From: Thermoanaerobacterium butyriciformans
GTDB lineage: Bacteria; Bacillota; Thermoanaerobacteria; Thermoanaerobacterales; Thermoanaerobacteraceae
Assembly: GCF_017874545.1 (NCBI RefSeq)
Contig: NZ_JAGGLT010000009.1
Location: 1 to 64,000, forward strand
Direction of reading: 5' to 3'
DNA length: 64,000 nt
Under the pieces are notes generated by a model. The model saw only the letters and a program-made list of their open reading frames with translations. It was not told where the DNA came from and searched no databases. The translations under genes and the position numbers were made by a program. Positions within the stretch are counted from its first letter, which is position 1. Every line of letters begins with the position of its first letter. This document shows, in pieces, positions 56,429-64,000 of the stretch.

Positions 56429-57622
56429 ATGAAAAGCATTGATTATTTAAAAGGGCTTTCTAAGTTTGAGCATCGTGGTTCGGCAACAAAAAATGAGAGA
56501 AAGGCTGCTGACTACATTGCCAATAAGCTTGAAGGTATGGGATATGAAGTAGTTAAGCAGGAATTTAAAACAACTCGTGACAATCTCTATATTTTGCCTC
56601 TTCAGTTTGGTATCCTCTTATTTATAATGGGTGCTGCGTCATTTTTCTACGATAAATTTCTAAATGCATTAGAATTGATTATTTCATTAATTTCAATAGG
56701 ATTGTTGATTTTAGAACTAAGTGGGAAATCTTTTGAGACAAGCATAATGCCAAAACATCGTTCAAAAAATGTCTTTACAAAATTTGAGAAAAACGATAAA
56801 AAGAAGATAATTGTATCTGCACACATTGATACTCAAAAAGGAAGTTTGATGTTTAGCCCTAAAATCGTTGACAAACTGAAAATGATATATAATATCGGCT
56901 ATTTGGGATTTGCACTGATACCTGTCGGCATAGTCTTTGGACTGTTTCATCTTTATCTAATTTCATATATCGTGCTTGGAATTGGCCTTTTAATAACTTT
57001 TGCTATGATTGTATTTTTGCTTGTATGTGAGTTGGGTGGGAAATATACAAATGGTGCCAATGATAATGGTTCAGGGGCATCGCTGGCTTTGGCAATAGCA
57101 GATTATTACATTAACAATAAAGAAAATTTTCCAGATGATGTTGAAGTGATTTTCCTCTTTACAGGAAGCGAAGAGACAGGCGAAAGAGGAATGAAATATT
57201 TCTTGAGAAGATATAGGAGATTATTAAACAAAGATACTCAATTTGTAGTATTGGATAATCTCGGTGCTGGAAAATTGACATACCTTGAAGGAGAAGGAAT
57301 GATATTCTATAAAAAAGCAGGTGAAATGCTCATAGATATAGCTGATGAAATGAGGAAAGAATATCCAAATGGAGTAGTGCAGAAAAGGAAAAATCTACTT
57401 TTGCCGACAGATGCGCTGCCTGTGCTGGCAAATGGCTTTTGCGGCATAACGTTTATATCCATGGATGAAAATGGAAAGATAAAGAATTATCACTGGTTCA
57501 CAGATACTATAGACAATGTCGATTCTAAGTTATTAAGGTATGAAGAAAGCTTTTTGATAGAATATATATTGAGAGTTTCAAAGAAGATAAGCAGTGCAAA
57601 AAGTGTTGAAGCAGTAAAATAG
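56429..57622 (+). CDS. Membrane-associated M28-family peptidase
   Basis: A 397-residue protein. Zinc-peptidase motifs are SAHIDT (about residue 132), GANDNGSGAS (about 212) and FTGSEETGERG (about 250). Hydrophobic segments interrupt the early part (about residues 52-100) and the region before the NDNGSG motif (about 150-195), so the protein should be membrane-embedded. Such M28 relatives are aminopeptidase-like, but the substrate is unknown. AGGGGG precedes ATG 56429. Its last codons form part of a hairpin shared with the convergent gene. Confidence 0.82.
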   Translation: MKSIDYLKGLSKFEHRGSATKNERKAADYIANKLEGMGYEVVKQEFKTTRDNLYILPLQFGILLFIMGAASFFYDKFLNALELIISLISIGLLILELSGKSFETSIMPKHRSKNVFTKFEKNDKKKIIVSAHIDTQKGSLMFSPKIVDKLKMIYNIGYLGFALIPVGIVFGLFHLYLISYIVLGIGLLITFAMIVFLLVCELGGKYTNGANDNGSGASLALAIADYYINNKENFPDDVEVIFLFTGSEETGERGMKYFLRRYRRLLNKDTQFVVLDNLGAGKLTYLEGEGMIFYKKAGEMLIDIADEMRKEYPNGVVQKRKNLLLPTDALPVLANGFCGITFISMDENGKIKNYHWFTDTIDNVDSKLLRYEESFLIEYILRVSKKISSAKSVEAVK

Positions 57623-57641
57623 GAGTAGGGGCACCTACTCC
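57622..57641. terminator. Bidirectional hairpin between convergent genes
   Basis: GGAGTAGG (57622-57629), GGCA, CCTACTCC (57634-57641) is a perfect 8-bp stem. The T-rich tracts on both sides are weak. It overlaps the final base of the M28 stop and the whole stop codon of the minus-strand gene. Confidence 0.7.
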
Positions 57642-58147
57642 TTTGATTTATTAAAATAACCTGTAAGTATAAATATTAAGAATATAGATAGTATACCACC
57701 AATGATGGCTGTCGCAAGCTGCGGAAGTGTAAACGCTGCAACGATCTTTTGCGGTACGTTGACATTAAACCAAGTCAGAATATATTTTACTGAAGCTGCC
57801 AGCCACAAAAATTTTACAACCGCACCTACGATCATACCTATTATGTTGTTTTTTACAGTTTTAAATAGCACTACGTACAGTGTATTACCTATCATTATAA
57901 AAGGAATAAGTATCGGAAATCCCATAAGTCCTACTAAAAAAGCGATGATTGGTGTCAAAAGGCCTATTGACACACCTGACCAGATTCCAACAAAGTATGC
58001 AGAGATTATAAGCATTGCATTTACGATTGAGCCCGTTATAAGCTGTGGCATCTTGATAAACTGCACTATGATTGTAATTGCCAGCAAGATAGCTGTCCTA
58101 GTTATAAATCTGGCATCAAATTTTTTAGTTAATGAGTTATTCGGCAT
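57635..58147 (-). CDS. ECF transporter S component-like membrane protein
   Basis: A 170-residue hydrophobic protein with about five or six spans and the layout of ECF S components: a short charged start, RTAILLAITIIVQF, GSIVNAMLIISAYFVGIWSG. S components bind a vitamin or similar small molecule and borrow a shared energising module. No riboswitch or biosynthetic neighbour reveals the ligand. GGAGGTGG lies ahead of the ATG on the minus strand. It is convergent with the M28 gene and divergent from the DUF4309 gene. Confidence 0.75.
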   Translation of the reverse strand: MPNNSLTKKFDARFITRTAILLAITIIVQFIKMPQLITGSIVNAMLIISAYFVGIWSGVSIGLLTPIIAFLVGLMGFPILIPFIMIGNTLYVVLFKTVKNNIIGMIVGAVVKFLWLAASVKYILTWFNVNVPQKIVAAFTLPQLATAIIGGILSIFLIFILTGYFNKSKE

Positions 58148-58267
58148 ATTACCACCTCCAACATCAATATATTTAACTATATTTTAACACTCCAGAAGAA
58201 TATTGTTAAGCGAATATCGATAAAGTTTTAAAAATATTAATTATGTATTAAATCTGGCTTAAATCGA

Positions 58268-58297
58268 TTGACTAAAAGTGTTGTAGAAGATTATTAT
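58268..58297 (+). promoter_or_regulatory. SigA-like promoter for the DUF4309 gene
   Basis: TTGACT (58268-58273), 18 bases, TATTAT (58292-58297). Confidence 0.55.
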
Positions 58298-58336
58298 TTA
58301 TGGAGGGGAGCTAAATAAAAAATTGGAGGATTGATT

Positions 58337-59041
58337 ATGAAAAAATATGGCTTATTGATAGCATTTGTTGTCATCGTATCGGTATTTGCTGGATACCTGC
58401 TCTACAATAATTCTCACAAAACACAAAGAGAAAATCAAGAATCACAAAGCCAGAAAAGCACCATAAATGATAATTCGACTTCACAGAATAATACCACAGA
58501 TGAAAATAATGACAGTAACAGTGAAAGTGTTAATACTAGTGACAAACAGAATCAAAATCTTGTAGCTGAAAACCATAATGCTGACTTGATAAATCAAACA
58601 GTTAGCCTTGCAAAAGAAGGGAAGGTCATAAATTGCGACTTTGTAACGGGAAAAACTACTATAGATGATATAGAAAAGGTATATGGCACTCCAGATAAAC
58701 AAGAGTACATCTCATCTGCCAAAGGAACCTACACAACTTTTACAGACAAGGGACTTGTATTTGGATTTAATAAAGGAATGCAGGTTTTTGAAACAAGGTC
58801 ATTTGATCCTAGATTACAAGCCATTTCAAGAAGCGATATTGAAAAAGTATTGGGAGAAGCCCCATATAAAGCCACTATAAGCGGCACTCCAAGCCAAACT
58901 GTTTTAGGATATACGATGAATTCTGATTACAAGCTTGAATTTGTCATATCAAATACAACAAATCTTGTGGATCATGTAAATGTGTTGTATCCAAGAGCTA
59001 CAGTAAATTCTATGGCAGACGATCCTGGACGCCAGTGGTAA
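58337..59041 (+). CDS. DUF4309 (YjgB-like) membrane-anchored extracellular protein
   Basis: A 234-residue protein with an uncleaved-looking signal anchor (about residues 6-24), a hydrophilic Asn/Gln/Ser-rich linker (about 25-80) and a C-terminal DUF4309 domain beginning near FVTGKTTIDDIEKVYG. The family resembles B. subtilis YjgB; its function is not established. GGAGG supports ATG 58337 over TTG 58331. It is a single-gene unit ahead of the leuS T-box. Confidence 0.75.
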   Translation: MKKYGLLIAFVVIVSVFAGYLLYNNSHKTQRENQESQSQKSTINDNSTSQNNTTDENNDSNSESVNTSDKQNQNLVAENHNADLINQTVSLAKEGKVINCDFVTGKTTIDDIEKVYGTPDKQEYISSAKGTYTTFTDKGLVFGFNKGMQVFETRSFDPRLQAISRSDIEKVLGEAPYKATISGTPSQTVLGYTMNSDYKLEFVISNTTNLVDHVNVLYPRATVNSMADDPGRQW

Positions 59042-59050
59042 TTTATCTTA

Positions 59051-59079
59051 TTGCATTTTAAGAGTATTTGTAATAAAAT
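59051..59079 (+). promoter_or_regulatory. Promoter for the leuS T-box
   Basis: TTGCAT (59051-59056), 17 bases, TAAAAT (59074-59079). Confidence 0.55.
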
Positions 59080-59089
59080 ATTGATAAAT

Positions 59090-59310
59090 ATATATTGATA
59101 ATGCAATGATGTGGAGTAGTAGGCTAAGACTTTTTCAGAGAGCCTTGTGACGGTGGGAAAAGGCATTGTGTTAGCTGAACTCGCCATTGAGCATGCATAT
59201 TAAAAGTATGCACGGTTGTACCGTTATATGAAACAAGTGGGCTTGCGTCAAAAAGAGTGGTACCACGGAAGCGTAGCTTTCGTCTCTTTGTGATGTGAAG
59301 CCTTTTTTAT
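59090..59310 (+). ncRNA. T-box riboswitch, leucine-specific
   Basis: The leader has Stem I, the T-box AGAGTGGTACCACGG (59254-59268) and a terminator stem (about 59276-59284 with 59292-59301, imperfect, then TTTTTT). The specifier codon CUC (59180-59182) lies in the context GAA-CUC-GCC, the same frame-setting context as the Trp leader, and reads leucine, matching leuS. Confidence 0.92.
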
Positions 59311-59337
59311 GCAAAAAATATTAATAGGAGTGAGAAG

Positions 59338-61782
59338 ATGACTTATTCAAGGGATATTGATAAAAAATGGCAAAAGAAGTGGGAAGATACAAAACTATAC
59401 AAATTTAATCCGGATAACATCGACAAAAAATTGTACTGTCTTGAGATGTTTTCATATCCATCAGGTGCTAAGCTTCACGCAGGGCATTGGTATAACTACG
59501 GGCCTGCTGATTCATGGGCAAGGATGAAAAGGATGCAGGGCTATGAAGTTTTTCATCCAATGGGTTTTGATGCGTTTGGATTGCCGGCAGAAAACTATGC
59601 CATAAAGACAGGCATACATCCACAGGATTCTACCCTTCAAAACATAAAGACTATGGAAAGACAGCTAAGAGAGATGGGTGCCACATTTGATTGGGATTAT
59701 GAGGTTATAACATGTTTGCCTGATTACTACAAGTGGACACAATGGGTATTCTTACAACTGTACAAGAAAGGTTTGGCTTATAGGAAAAAAGCTCCTGTCA
59801 ATTGGTGTCCAAGCTGCAAGACAGTTCTTGCAAATGAGCAGGTTGTGGAAGGAACTTGTGAAAGATGCGGGAGTGAAGTAACTAAAAAAGATTTGACTCA
59901 ATGGTTTTTGAAAATAACTGAATATGCAGAAGAACTTTTAGATAAGCTTGATGAGCTGGATTGGCCTGAGAAGACGAAGATGATGCAGAGAAACTGGATA
60001 GGAAAATCAGACGGTGCTGAGATAGAGTTTAAAGTCGATGGCAAGGACATATCGTTTAAAGTTTTTACGACAAGGGCTGACACGCTGTACGGTGTTACAT
60101 ACGTAGTTTTAGCTCCAGAAAATGAGATAGTAGATCTCATAACGACAGATGAGCATAGAAGAAATGTAGAAGAATATAAAGAATATGCCAAAAAGCAAAG
60201 CGAGATAGAGAGGCTTTCGACGGAAAAAGAGAAGACAGGTGTATTTACAGGAGCGTATGCTATCCATCCTATCACAGGCGAAAGAGTGCCTATATGGATA
60301 TCCGATTACGTTCTTGCCACATACGGGACAGGCTGTGTAATGGCTGTGCCTGCTCATGATGAAAGAGATTATGCATTTGCAAAGAAATACGATTTGCCAA
60401 TAAAGAGAGTCATCAAGGGAAATGATGGAGTAGACGACTCACTGCCATTTGTTGAATACGGTATTCTTGTAGACAGTGGTGACTTTACAGGAAGCAAATC
60501 AGAAGATGCAAGGATAGAAATAGTGAAGATGCTCGAGAAAGAAGGCAAAGGAGCTCTTAAGGTAAACTACAGGTTAAGGGATTGGCTTGTATCAAGGCAA
60601 AGGTATTGGGGAGCGCCTATACCAATAATACACTGTGAGAAATGTGGACTGGTGCCTGTGCCTGAAGAAGATCTTCCGGTTCTTTTGCCTTACAATGTGG
60701 AGTTTTCTCCAGATGGGGAGTCGCCTCTTAAGAAATCTGAGGAATTTATGAATACTACATGCCCTAAATGCGGTGGCAAAGCATTAAGAGATCCTGATAC
60801 ACTTGATACATTCGTTGATTCATCGTGGTACTTCTTAAGGTATCCTGACAACAAAAACGACAAAGAGCCTTTTAACAAAGAGCTCATTGATAAGATGCTT
60901 CCGGTTGACAAATATATAGGCGGTGCTGAGCATGCATGTATGCATCTTTTGTACGCCAGATTTGTCACTAAGGCATTGAGAGACTTAGGATATCTTGATT
61001 TCGATGAACCTTTTAAATCTCTCATACATCAGGGAATAATTTTAGGGCCTGATGGAAACAAGATGAGTAAATCAAGAGGCAATACAATATCACCTGATGA
61101 ATACATCAATGAATACGGTTCTGACGTATTTAGGATGTACTTGATGTTTGGATTTGCCTTTACTGAAGGTGGCCCGTGGAATGATGACGGTATAAAAGCC
61201 ATGTCCCGCTTCATACAGAGAATTGAAAGGCTTGTAGATAAATTTATAGAAGACAGAGGCAAAGAAGGCAAAGATGAGATTTCAAAAGATGAGAAAGAAC
61301 TTAATTATGTAAGAAATTATACCATAAAAAGCGTCACAGAAGATGCTGAAAAGTTCCAGTTTAATACTGCCATAGCAAGGATAATGGAGCTTGTAAATGC
61401 TCTTTATAAATACGATGCTGACGTGGAAATTAAAAACACAAAATTGTACGAGGAAACTATTGCAGATCTTGTAAGACTTTTAGCTCCTTTTGCACCGCAT
61501 TTTGCAGAAGAAATTTGGGAGAAAATGGGATACAGCTATTCTGTTTTCAATCAAAAATGGCCAGAGTACGATGATAAAGCTTTAGTAAAAGATGTTGTTG
61601 AGATAGCAATACAAGTCAACGGTAAGGTAAGAGGACGTCTCGAAGTTTCTCCAGACGCGAGTGAGAAGGAAATTCAAGATGCTGTCCTTTCAGCAGAAAG
61701 CATAAAACAATACGTTGACGGCAAAGAAATAGTTAAAGTCGTAGTTGTAAAAGGCAGGCTTGTGAATATAGTTGTAAAATGA
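59338..61782 (+). CDS. leuS: Leucyl-tRNA synthetase
   Basis: An 814-residue class I synthetase. It has the HIGH-like motif HAGH (in [14 protein letters not shown]), a zinc-binding insert (CPSC...CERC) around residues 160-180, the CP1 editing domain (TTRADTLYG, and [19 protein letters not shown]), the KMSKS motif in [10 protein letters not shown] and an anticodon-binding C-terminal domain. It charges tRNA-Leu. TAGGAGTG precedes ATG 59338. Expression is controlled by the upstream leucine T-box. Confidence 0.97.
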   Translation: MTYSRDIDKKWQKKWEDTKLYKFNPDNIDKKLYCLEMFSYPSGAKLHAGHWYNYGPADSWARMKRMQGYEVFHPMGFDAFGLPAENYAIKTGIHPQDSTLQNIKTMERQLREMGATFDWDYEVITCLPDYYKWTQWVFLQLYKKGLAYRKKAPVNWCPSCKTVLANEQVVEGTCERCGSEVTKKDLTQWFLKITEYAEELLDKLDELDWPEKTKMMQRNWIGKSDGAEIEFKVDGKDISFKVFTTRADTLYGVTYVVLAPENEIVDLITTDEHRRNVEEYKEYAKKQSEIERLSTEKEKTGVFTGAYAIHPITGERVPIWISDYVLATYGTGCVMAVPAHDERDYAFAKKYDLPIKRVIKGNDGVDDSLPFVEYGILVDSGDFTGSKSEDARIEIVKMLEKEGKGALKVNYRLRDWLVSRQRYWGAPIPIIHCEKCGLVPVPEEDLPVLLPYNVEFSPDGESPLKKSEEFMNTTCPKCGGKALRDPDTLDTFVDSSWYFLRYPDNKNDKEPFNKELIDKMLPVDKYIGGAEHACMHLLYARFVTKALRDLGYLDFDEPFKSLIHQGIILGPDGNKMSKSRGNTISPDEYINEYGSDVFRMYLMFGFAFTEGGPWNDDGIKAMSRFIQRIERLVDKFIEDRGKEGKDEISKDEKELNYVRNYTIKSVTEDAEKFQFNTAIARIMELVNALYKYDADVEIKNTKLYEETIADLVRLLAPFAPHFAEEIWEKMGYSYSVFNQKWPEYDDKALVKDVVEIAIQVNGKVRGRLEVSPDASEKEIQDAVLSAESIKQYVDGKEIVKVVVVKGRLVNIVVK

Positions 61783-61813
61783 CAAAAGGCAAGAAAGTAA
61801 TTCTTGCCTTTTG
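61783..61813 (+). terminator. Intrinsic terminator after leuS
   Basis: CAAAAGGCAAGAA (61783-61795) pairs perfectly with TTCTTGCCTTTTG (61801-61813), starting directly after the stop codon. Confidence 0.88.
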
Positions 61814-61870
61814 CAATATTATTGTCATACGTTAACAAAATAACAAATTATTATAAATCATATTTCTTAT

Positions 61871-62284
61871 CTATTGACTTGAAATAGCTTTTTCTGCTAT
61901 ATTGACTACTAACTTTGAATCGTTTATAGCTTTCCTTGCGTCTTCTTCTGTGTATTCAAGTGTTGGAATAAAATCGATATCGCCATAAAAGGAAAATTCT
62001 CTTTCTTTTCTAAGCCACTTAGATATTGAAGCAAGTTTATCTACTGCTTCTTTTACTTCATCAGAGAACTTATCTTTATATTCAATTAATAAGTATCCTA
62101 CATCATGCTGTTTTGGCGGTTCAACTCCAATCTTTCTTAACATGCCTTTTAAAGCAAGTTCTACAGCTTCTTGCGCTTCTCTAATCACATCTGAATAATC
62201 TTCTTCATTCATAAGAAATTCAATCATCTTAATGCGTGTTTTAGCTTTTTGCAAGTAGCTTTCAGCAAGTGTAATATTATTCAT
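61871..62284 (-). CDS. HEPN-domain protein, partner of nucleotidyltransferase
   Basis: A 137-residue all-helical HEPN protein (LQKAKTRIKMIEF near the start, AVELALKGMLRKIGVEPPKQHDVGYLL in the middle). HEPN proteins paired with MNT antitoxins are often RNases. The canonical RX4-6H catalytic motif is not obvious here; an Arg/Tyr-rich REFSFY segment lies near residue 104. The start overlaps the MNT stop by 4 bases (ATGA) on the minus strand. It is convergent with leuS. Confidence 0.8.
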   Translation of the reverse strand: MNNITLAESYLQKAKTRIKMIEFLMNEEDYSDVIREAQEAVELALKGMLRKIGVEPPKQHDVGYLLIEYKDKFSDEVKEAVDKLASISKWLRKEREFSFYGDIDFIPTLEYTEEDARKAINDSKLVVNIAEKAISSQ

Positions 62285-62769
62285 ATATGAAACACCTCAT
62301 CATTTTTGTAATCCGGTTTTATTACCCAGTGCCATTTTTCGTTGTTTCCTACTTTATATGCACCCATTTTTTTAAGATTAGAAGAAAGTTCACTCAAATA
62401 CTTTGAGAAGAAGTCATTTTTATCATATAATATTTTTGCATCATTTATCATATCAAGAAAAAGCAAGCTGCCTATTTTTACTTCAGAAGGTGTTTTAATA
62501 ATTGGAGATAATTCCGTGTATATTTTTAAGTTTCTAAGCTTTTCGATGTAATTTTCTAATAATGATTCAACTTTATTAAATTGTTGTACGCGCTTTATTC
62601 TTCCATCTGGAATATTTTCAGCGACAATTAATATATCTATATCAGATTCAGGGCTTGGCGTGCCTCTTGCAACAGACCCGAAAATTACAAGACTGATTAA
62701 ATTATCGCCATATACTTCTTGGCAGGCTGATTTTAAAAGATAAAGTATTTCGTTAAAATATTCTATCAT
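62281..62769 (-). CDS. MNT-type nucleotidyltransferase, probable HEPN antitoxin
   Basis: A minimal nucleotidyltransferase. The signature GSVARG followed by SDIDILI gives the paired Asp residues of polymerase-beta-like AMP/nucleotide transferases. In type VII toxin-antitoxin modules such enzymes silence the HEPN partner by adding AMP residues. I give the ATG at 62769; an ATG at 62784 would add five residues but sits directly on the AAGG site. The two genes form one operon from the minus-strand promoter at 62805. Confidence 0.82.
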   Translation of the reverse strand: MIEYFNEILYLLKSACQEVYGDNLISLVIFGSVARGTPSPESDIDILIVAENIPDGRIKRVQQFNKVESLLENYIEKLRNLKIYTELSPIIKTPSEVKIGSLLFLDMINDAKILYDKNDFFSKYLSELSSNLKKMGAYKVGNNEKWHWVIKPDYKNDEVFHI

Positions 62770-62804
62770 CAAACAGATTACCATCCTTTCAAAATCTTAC
62801 AATT

Positions 62805-62833
62805 ATTATAACACATAATAAATATTAGGACAA
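62805..62833 (-). promoter_or_regulatory. SigA promoter for the MNT/HEPN operon
   Basis: On the minus strand TTGTCC (62828-62833), exactly 17 bases, TATAAT (62805-62810). Confidence 0.7.
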
Positions 62834-62954
62834 TTTATAATTATGGCATTGCGAGAAATGCATTTATATGATATGACATTTAGATGGTATTATTCAGAGA
62901 TTATTATGATGAATTGGGTTTATACTTGCATGCAAGTACAAAAACTAAGGTGGA

Positions 62955-62989
62955 CTTAAAAAAATAGGCAGTGAGAAACTGCCTATTTT
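62955..62989 (-). terminator. Intrinsic terminator after tlp
   Basis: AAAATAGGCAGT (62961-62972) pairs perfectly with ACTGCCTATTTT (62978-62989). On the minus strand a T-run follows (complement of the A-run at 62957-62964). It would also work on the plus strand. Confidence 0.85.
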
Positions 62990-63259
62990 TTAATCTTTTT
63001 TGTCTACACCGTTTCCGGCTTCTACTTCGTCTACGATTTCGTCTCTCATGCCATGGATGCTTTCAAGTCTATGGCGATTTTTTTCTTTGATTCTTGCGAT
63101 TTCTTCTGGAGAAAGTTCTTCAGCATGCAATTTCAAGTAATCTTCAGCTTCTCTGTAATTTTCTATTGTATCGTGAATCATATCCTGCAATTTTCCTACG
63201 TTATCAGAACGGTCATCGGGCTTTGGAGGATTTTTGTAACGCCCTTTTTCCTCAGCCAT
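62990..63259 (-). CDS. tlp: Small acid-soluble spore protein Tlp
   Basis: An 89-residue hydrophilic helical protein with the Tlp signature KPDDRSDNVGKLQDMIHDTIENYREAE (first 20: KPDDRSDNVGKLQDMIHDTI) and a charged ARIKEKNRHRLESIHGMRDEI segment. Tlp proteins accumulate in the forespore of endospore formers. ATG 63259 follows TAGGAGTG; a GTG three codons upstream lies within the ribosome site. Its presence indicates a spore-forming host. A forespore (SigG) promoter could not be placed with confidence. Confidence 0.85.
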   Translation of the reverse strand: MAEEKGRYKNPPKPDDRSDNVGKLQDMIHDTIENYREAEDYLKLHAEELSPEEIARIKEKNRHRLESIHGMRDEIVDEVEAGNGVDKKD

Positions 63260-63398
63260 CTCTATCACACTCCTAAAAGTATTTTTTCAAAATTATTTTT
63301 AACTTTTATATTTAATATATGTATTGAAAAAATTAGAAAAGCTTAGGGCGATTATAGTATAATAGGTTTTAGACAAAATAATAAAAGAGGTGCTGTAA

Positions 63399-64000
63399 AT
63401 GTATAAAGTGGAAAAATATATGGATAAATTTGAAACGTACAGGCTTTGCGATTTGGAGAATAATTCCTATTTTGAAGTTGTGCCAGAGCGGGGAGGGGTC
63501 ATAACGAAATTTGTATATAATGGAAACGAGATTTTATACCTTGATAAAGAAACACTGTACGATACAACGAAGAATTTAAGAGGAGGAATACCCATACTTT
63601 TTCCAATCTGTGGGTACCTAAAAGATGAGAAATATACGATAGATGGCAGAGAGTACAACATGAAACAGCATGGTATTGCAAGGCTTTATAAATGGGATGT
63701 AGTTGAGACAAATGCTAATGATTCTGCGTCGATAACATTAAAGTTTACAAGCAGTAGCGAGACAAGGAAAATATACCCTTTTGATTTTGAACTTATTTTT
63801 AAATATATTCTCAAGAGCGGAATGCTGACAATAGAACAACAATATGTAAATAAGTCAGAGAAAAATATGATATTTTACTCTGGATTTCACCCATATTTTT
63901 ATATTGAAAATAAGGGCGATGCCTTAATATCAGTTGATTCAGATGTATGCTATGATGCTATAGATAAAAAGCAGATTGCTTTCGATGGAGAGATTGACTT
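63399..64000 (+). CDS. Aldose 1-epimerase-like protein, 3'-truncated by window end
   Basis: An open frame from ATG 63399 (AAAGAGGTG upstream) to the window edge with no stop, about 200 residues. It has features of the galactose-mutarotase fold: PERGGVITKF near residue 28, GGIPILFPICGYL near residue 63, QHGIAR near residue 88 and FHPYF near residue 165. These proteins interconvert anomers of sugars or sugar phosphates. The substrate is uncertain; the group with GxPILFPI often acts on hexose or hexose phosphate. A TATAAT lies at 63358-63363. Confidence 0.85.
   Translation, partial: MYKVEKYMDKFETYRLCDLENNSYFEVVPERGGVITKFVYNGNEILYLDKETLYDTTKNLRGGIPILFPICGYLKDEKYTIDGREYNMKQHGIARLYKWDVVETNANDSASITLKFTSSSETRKIYPFDFELIFKYILKSGMLTIEQQYVNKSEKNMIFYSGFHPYFYIENKGDALISVDSDVCYDAIDKKQIAFDGEID

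Noticed and set aside
1-64000. CRISPR arrays, insertion sequences, rRNA or tRNA genes
   Set aside because: No regularly spaced repeats, transposase-like proteins, or rRNA/tRNA-like sequences were recognised by reading; a covariance search was not possible.

Overview
The window looks like chromosome of a low-GC, spore-forming, plant-polysaccharide-degrading thermophilic clostridium; Thermoanaerobacterium or a close relative is my best guess (inference, no search run). Supporting signs are strong AAGGAGG-type ribosome binding sites with many TTG and GTG starts, two T-box leaders, a Tlp spore protein, an SLH-anchored polysaccharidase, a XylFII/LytS/YesN-type sugar sensor and a large pectin/hexuronate gene set. 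Nearly all genes read on the + strand; only an ECF-type membrane protein, a HEPN/MNT pair and tlp read on the - strand.

1-22263, pectin and hexuronate use. After a damaged MalG-type permease remnant come a NodB-type deacetylase, an esterase, a pectin methylesterase and a GH28 polygalacturonase, all without visible signal peptides, so imported oligogalacturonides seem to be processed inside the cell. UxaB and UxaA (tagaturonate to altronate to KDG), a MATE transporter, a TIM-barrel isomerase and a DeoR regulator follow. Then come UxaE (tagaturonate to fructuronate), a 2-hydroxyacid dehydrogenase, an FGGY (probably glucono-) kinase, 6-phosphogluconate dehydrogenase and a UxuB-like reductase. 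A RelE/ParE-type toxin-antitoxin pair sits before a LacI-type regulator, which precedes kduI-kduD; these have their own promoter and an operator-like palindrome.

22264-41868, a second and more AT-rich carbohydrate locus. A 1689-residue secreted GH59 enzyme ends in three SLH repeats. It is followed by a sugar ABC importer (lipoprotein plus two permeases, no ATPase), a GH2, a GH88/GH105-type unsaturated uronyl hydrolase, a second GH2, a LUD-domain protein, a heparinase II/III-type lyase and a DUF2264 protein. This reads as a pathway for a glucuronate-containing plant polysaccharide or gum: surface cleavage by GH59, import, then intracellular lyase, hydrolase and GH2 steps. The true substrate cannot be read from sequence.

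41869-53608. A tryptophan T-box controls trpP. Next come two membrane-anchored sugar-binding proteins flanking a LytS-type kinase and YesN-type regulator, then xylFGH. A class I aminotransferase follows.

53609-64000, mainly housekeeping: a class A penicillin-binding protein, a membrane M28 peptidase, an ECF S-like protein, a DUF4309 lipid- or membrane-anchored protein, leuS under a leucine T-box, the HEPN/MNT pair, tlp, and the start of an aldose 1-epimerase-like gene cut by the window end.

An element resembling a SigH promoter (AGGAWWW, 14 bases, GAAT) recurs ahead of deoR, the GH59 gene and the second GH2 gene, with weaker forms before xylF and the M28 gene. It is the most striking unexplained shared signal here.
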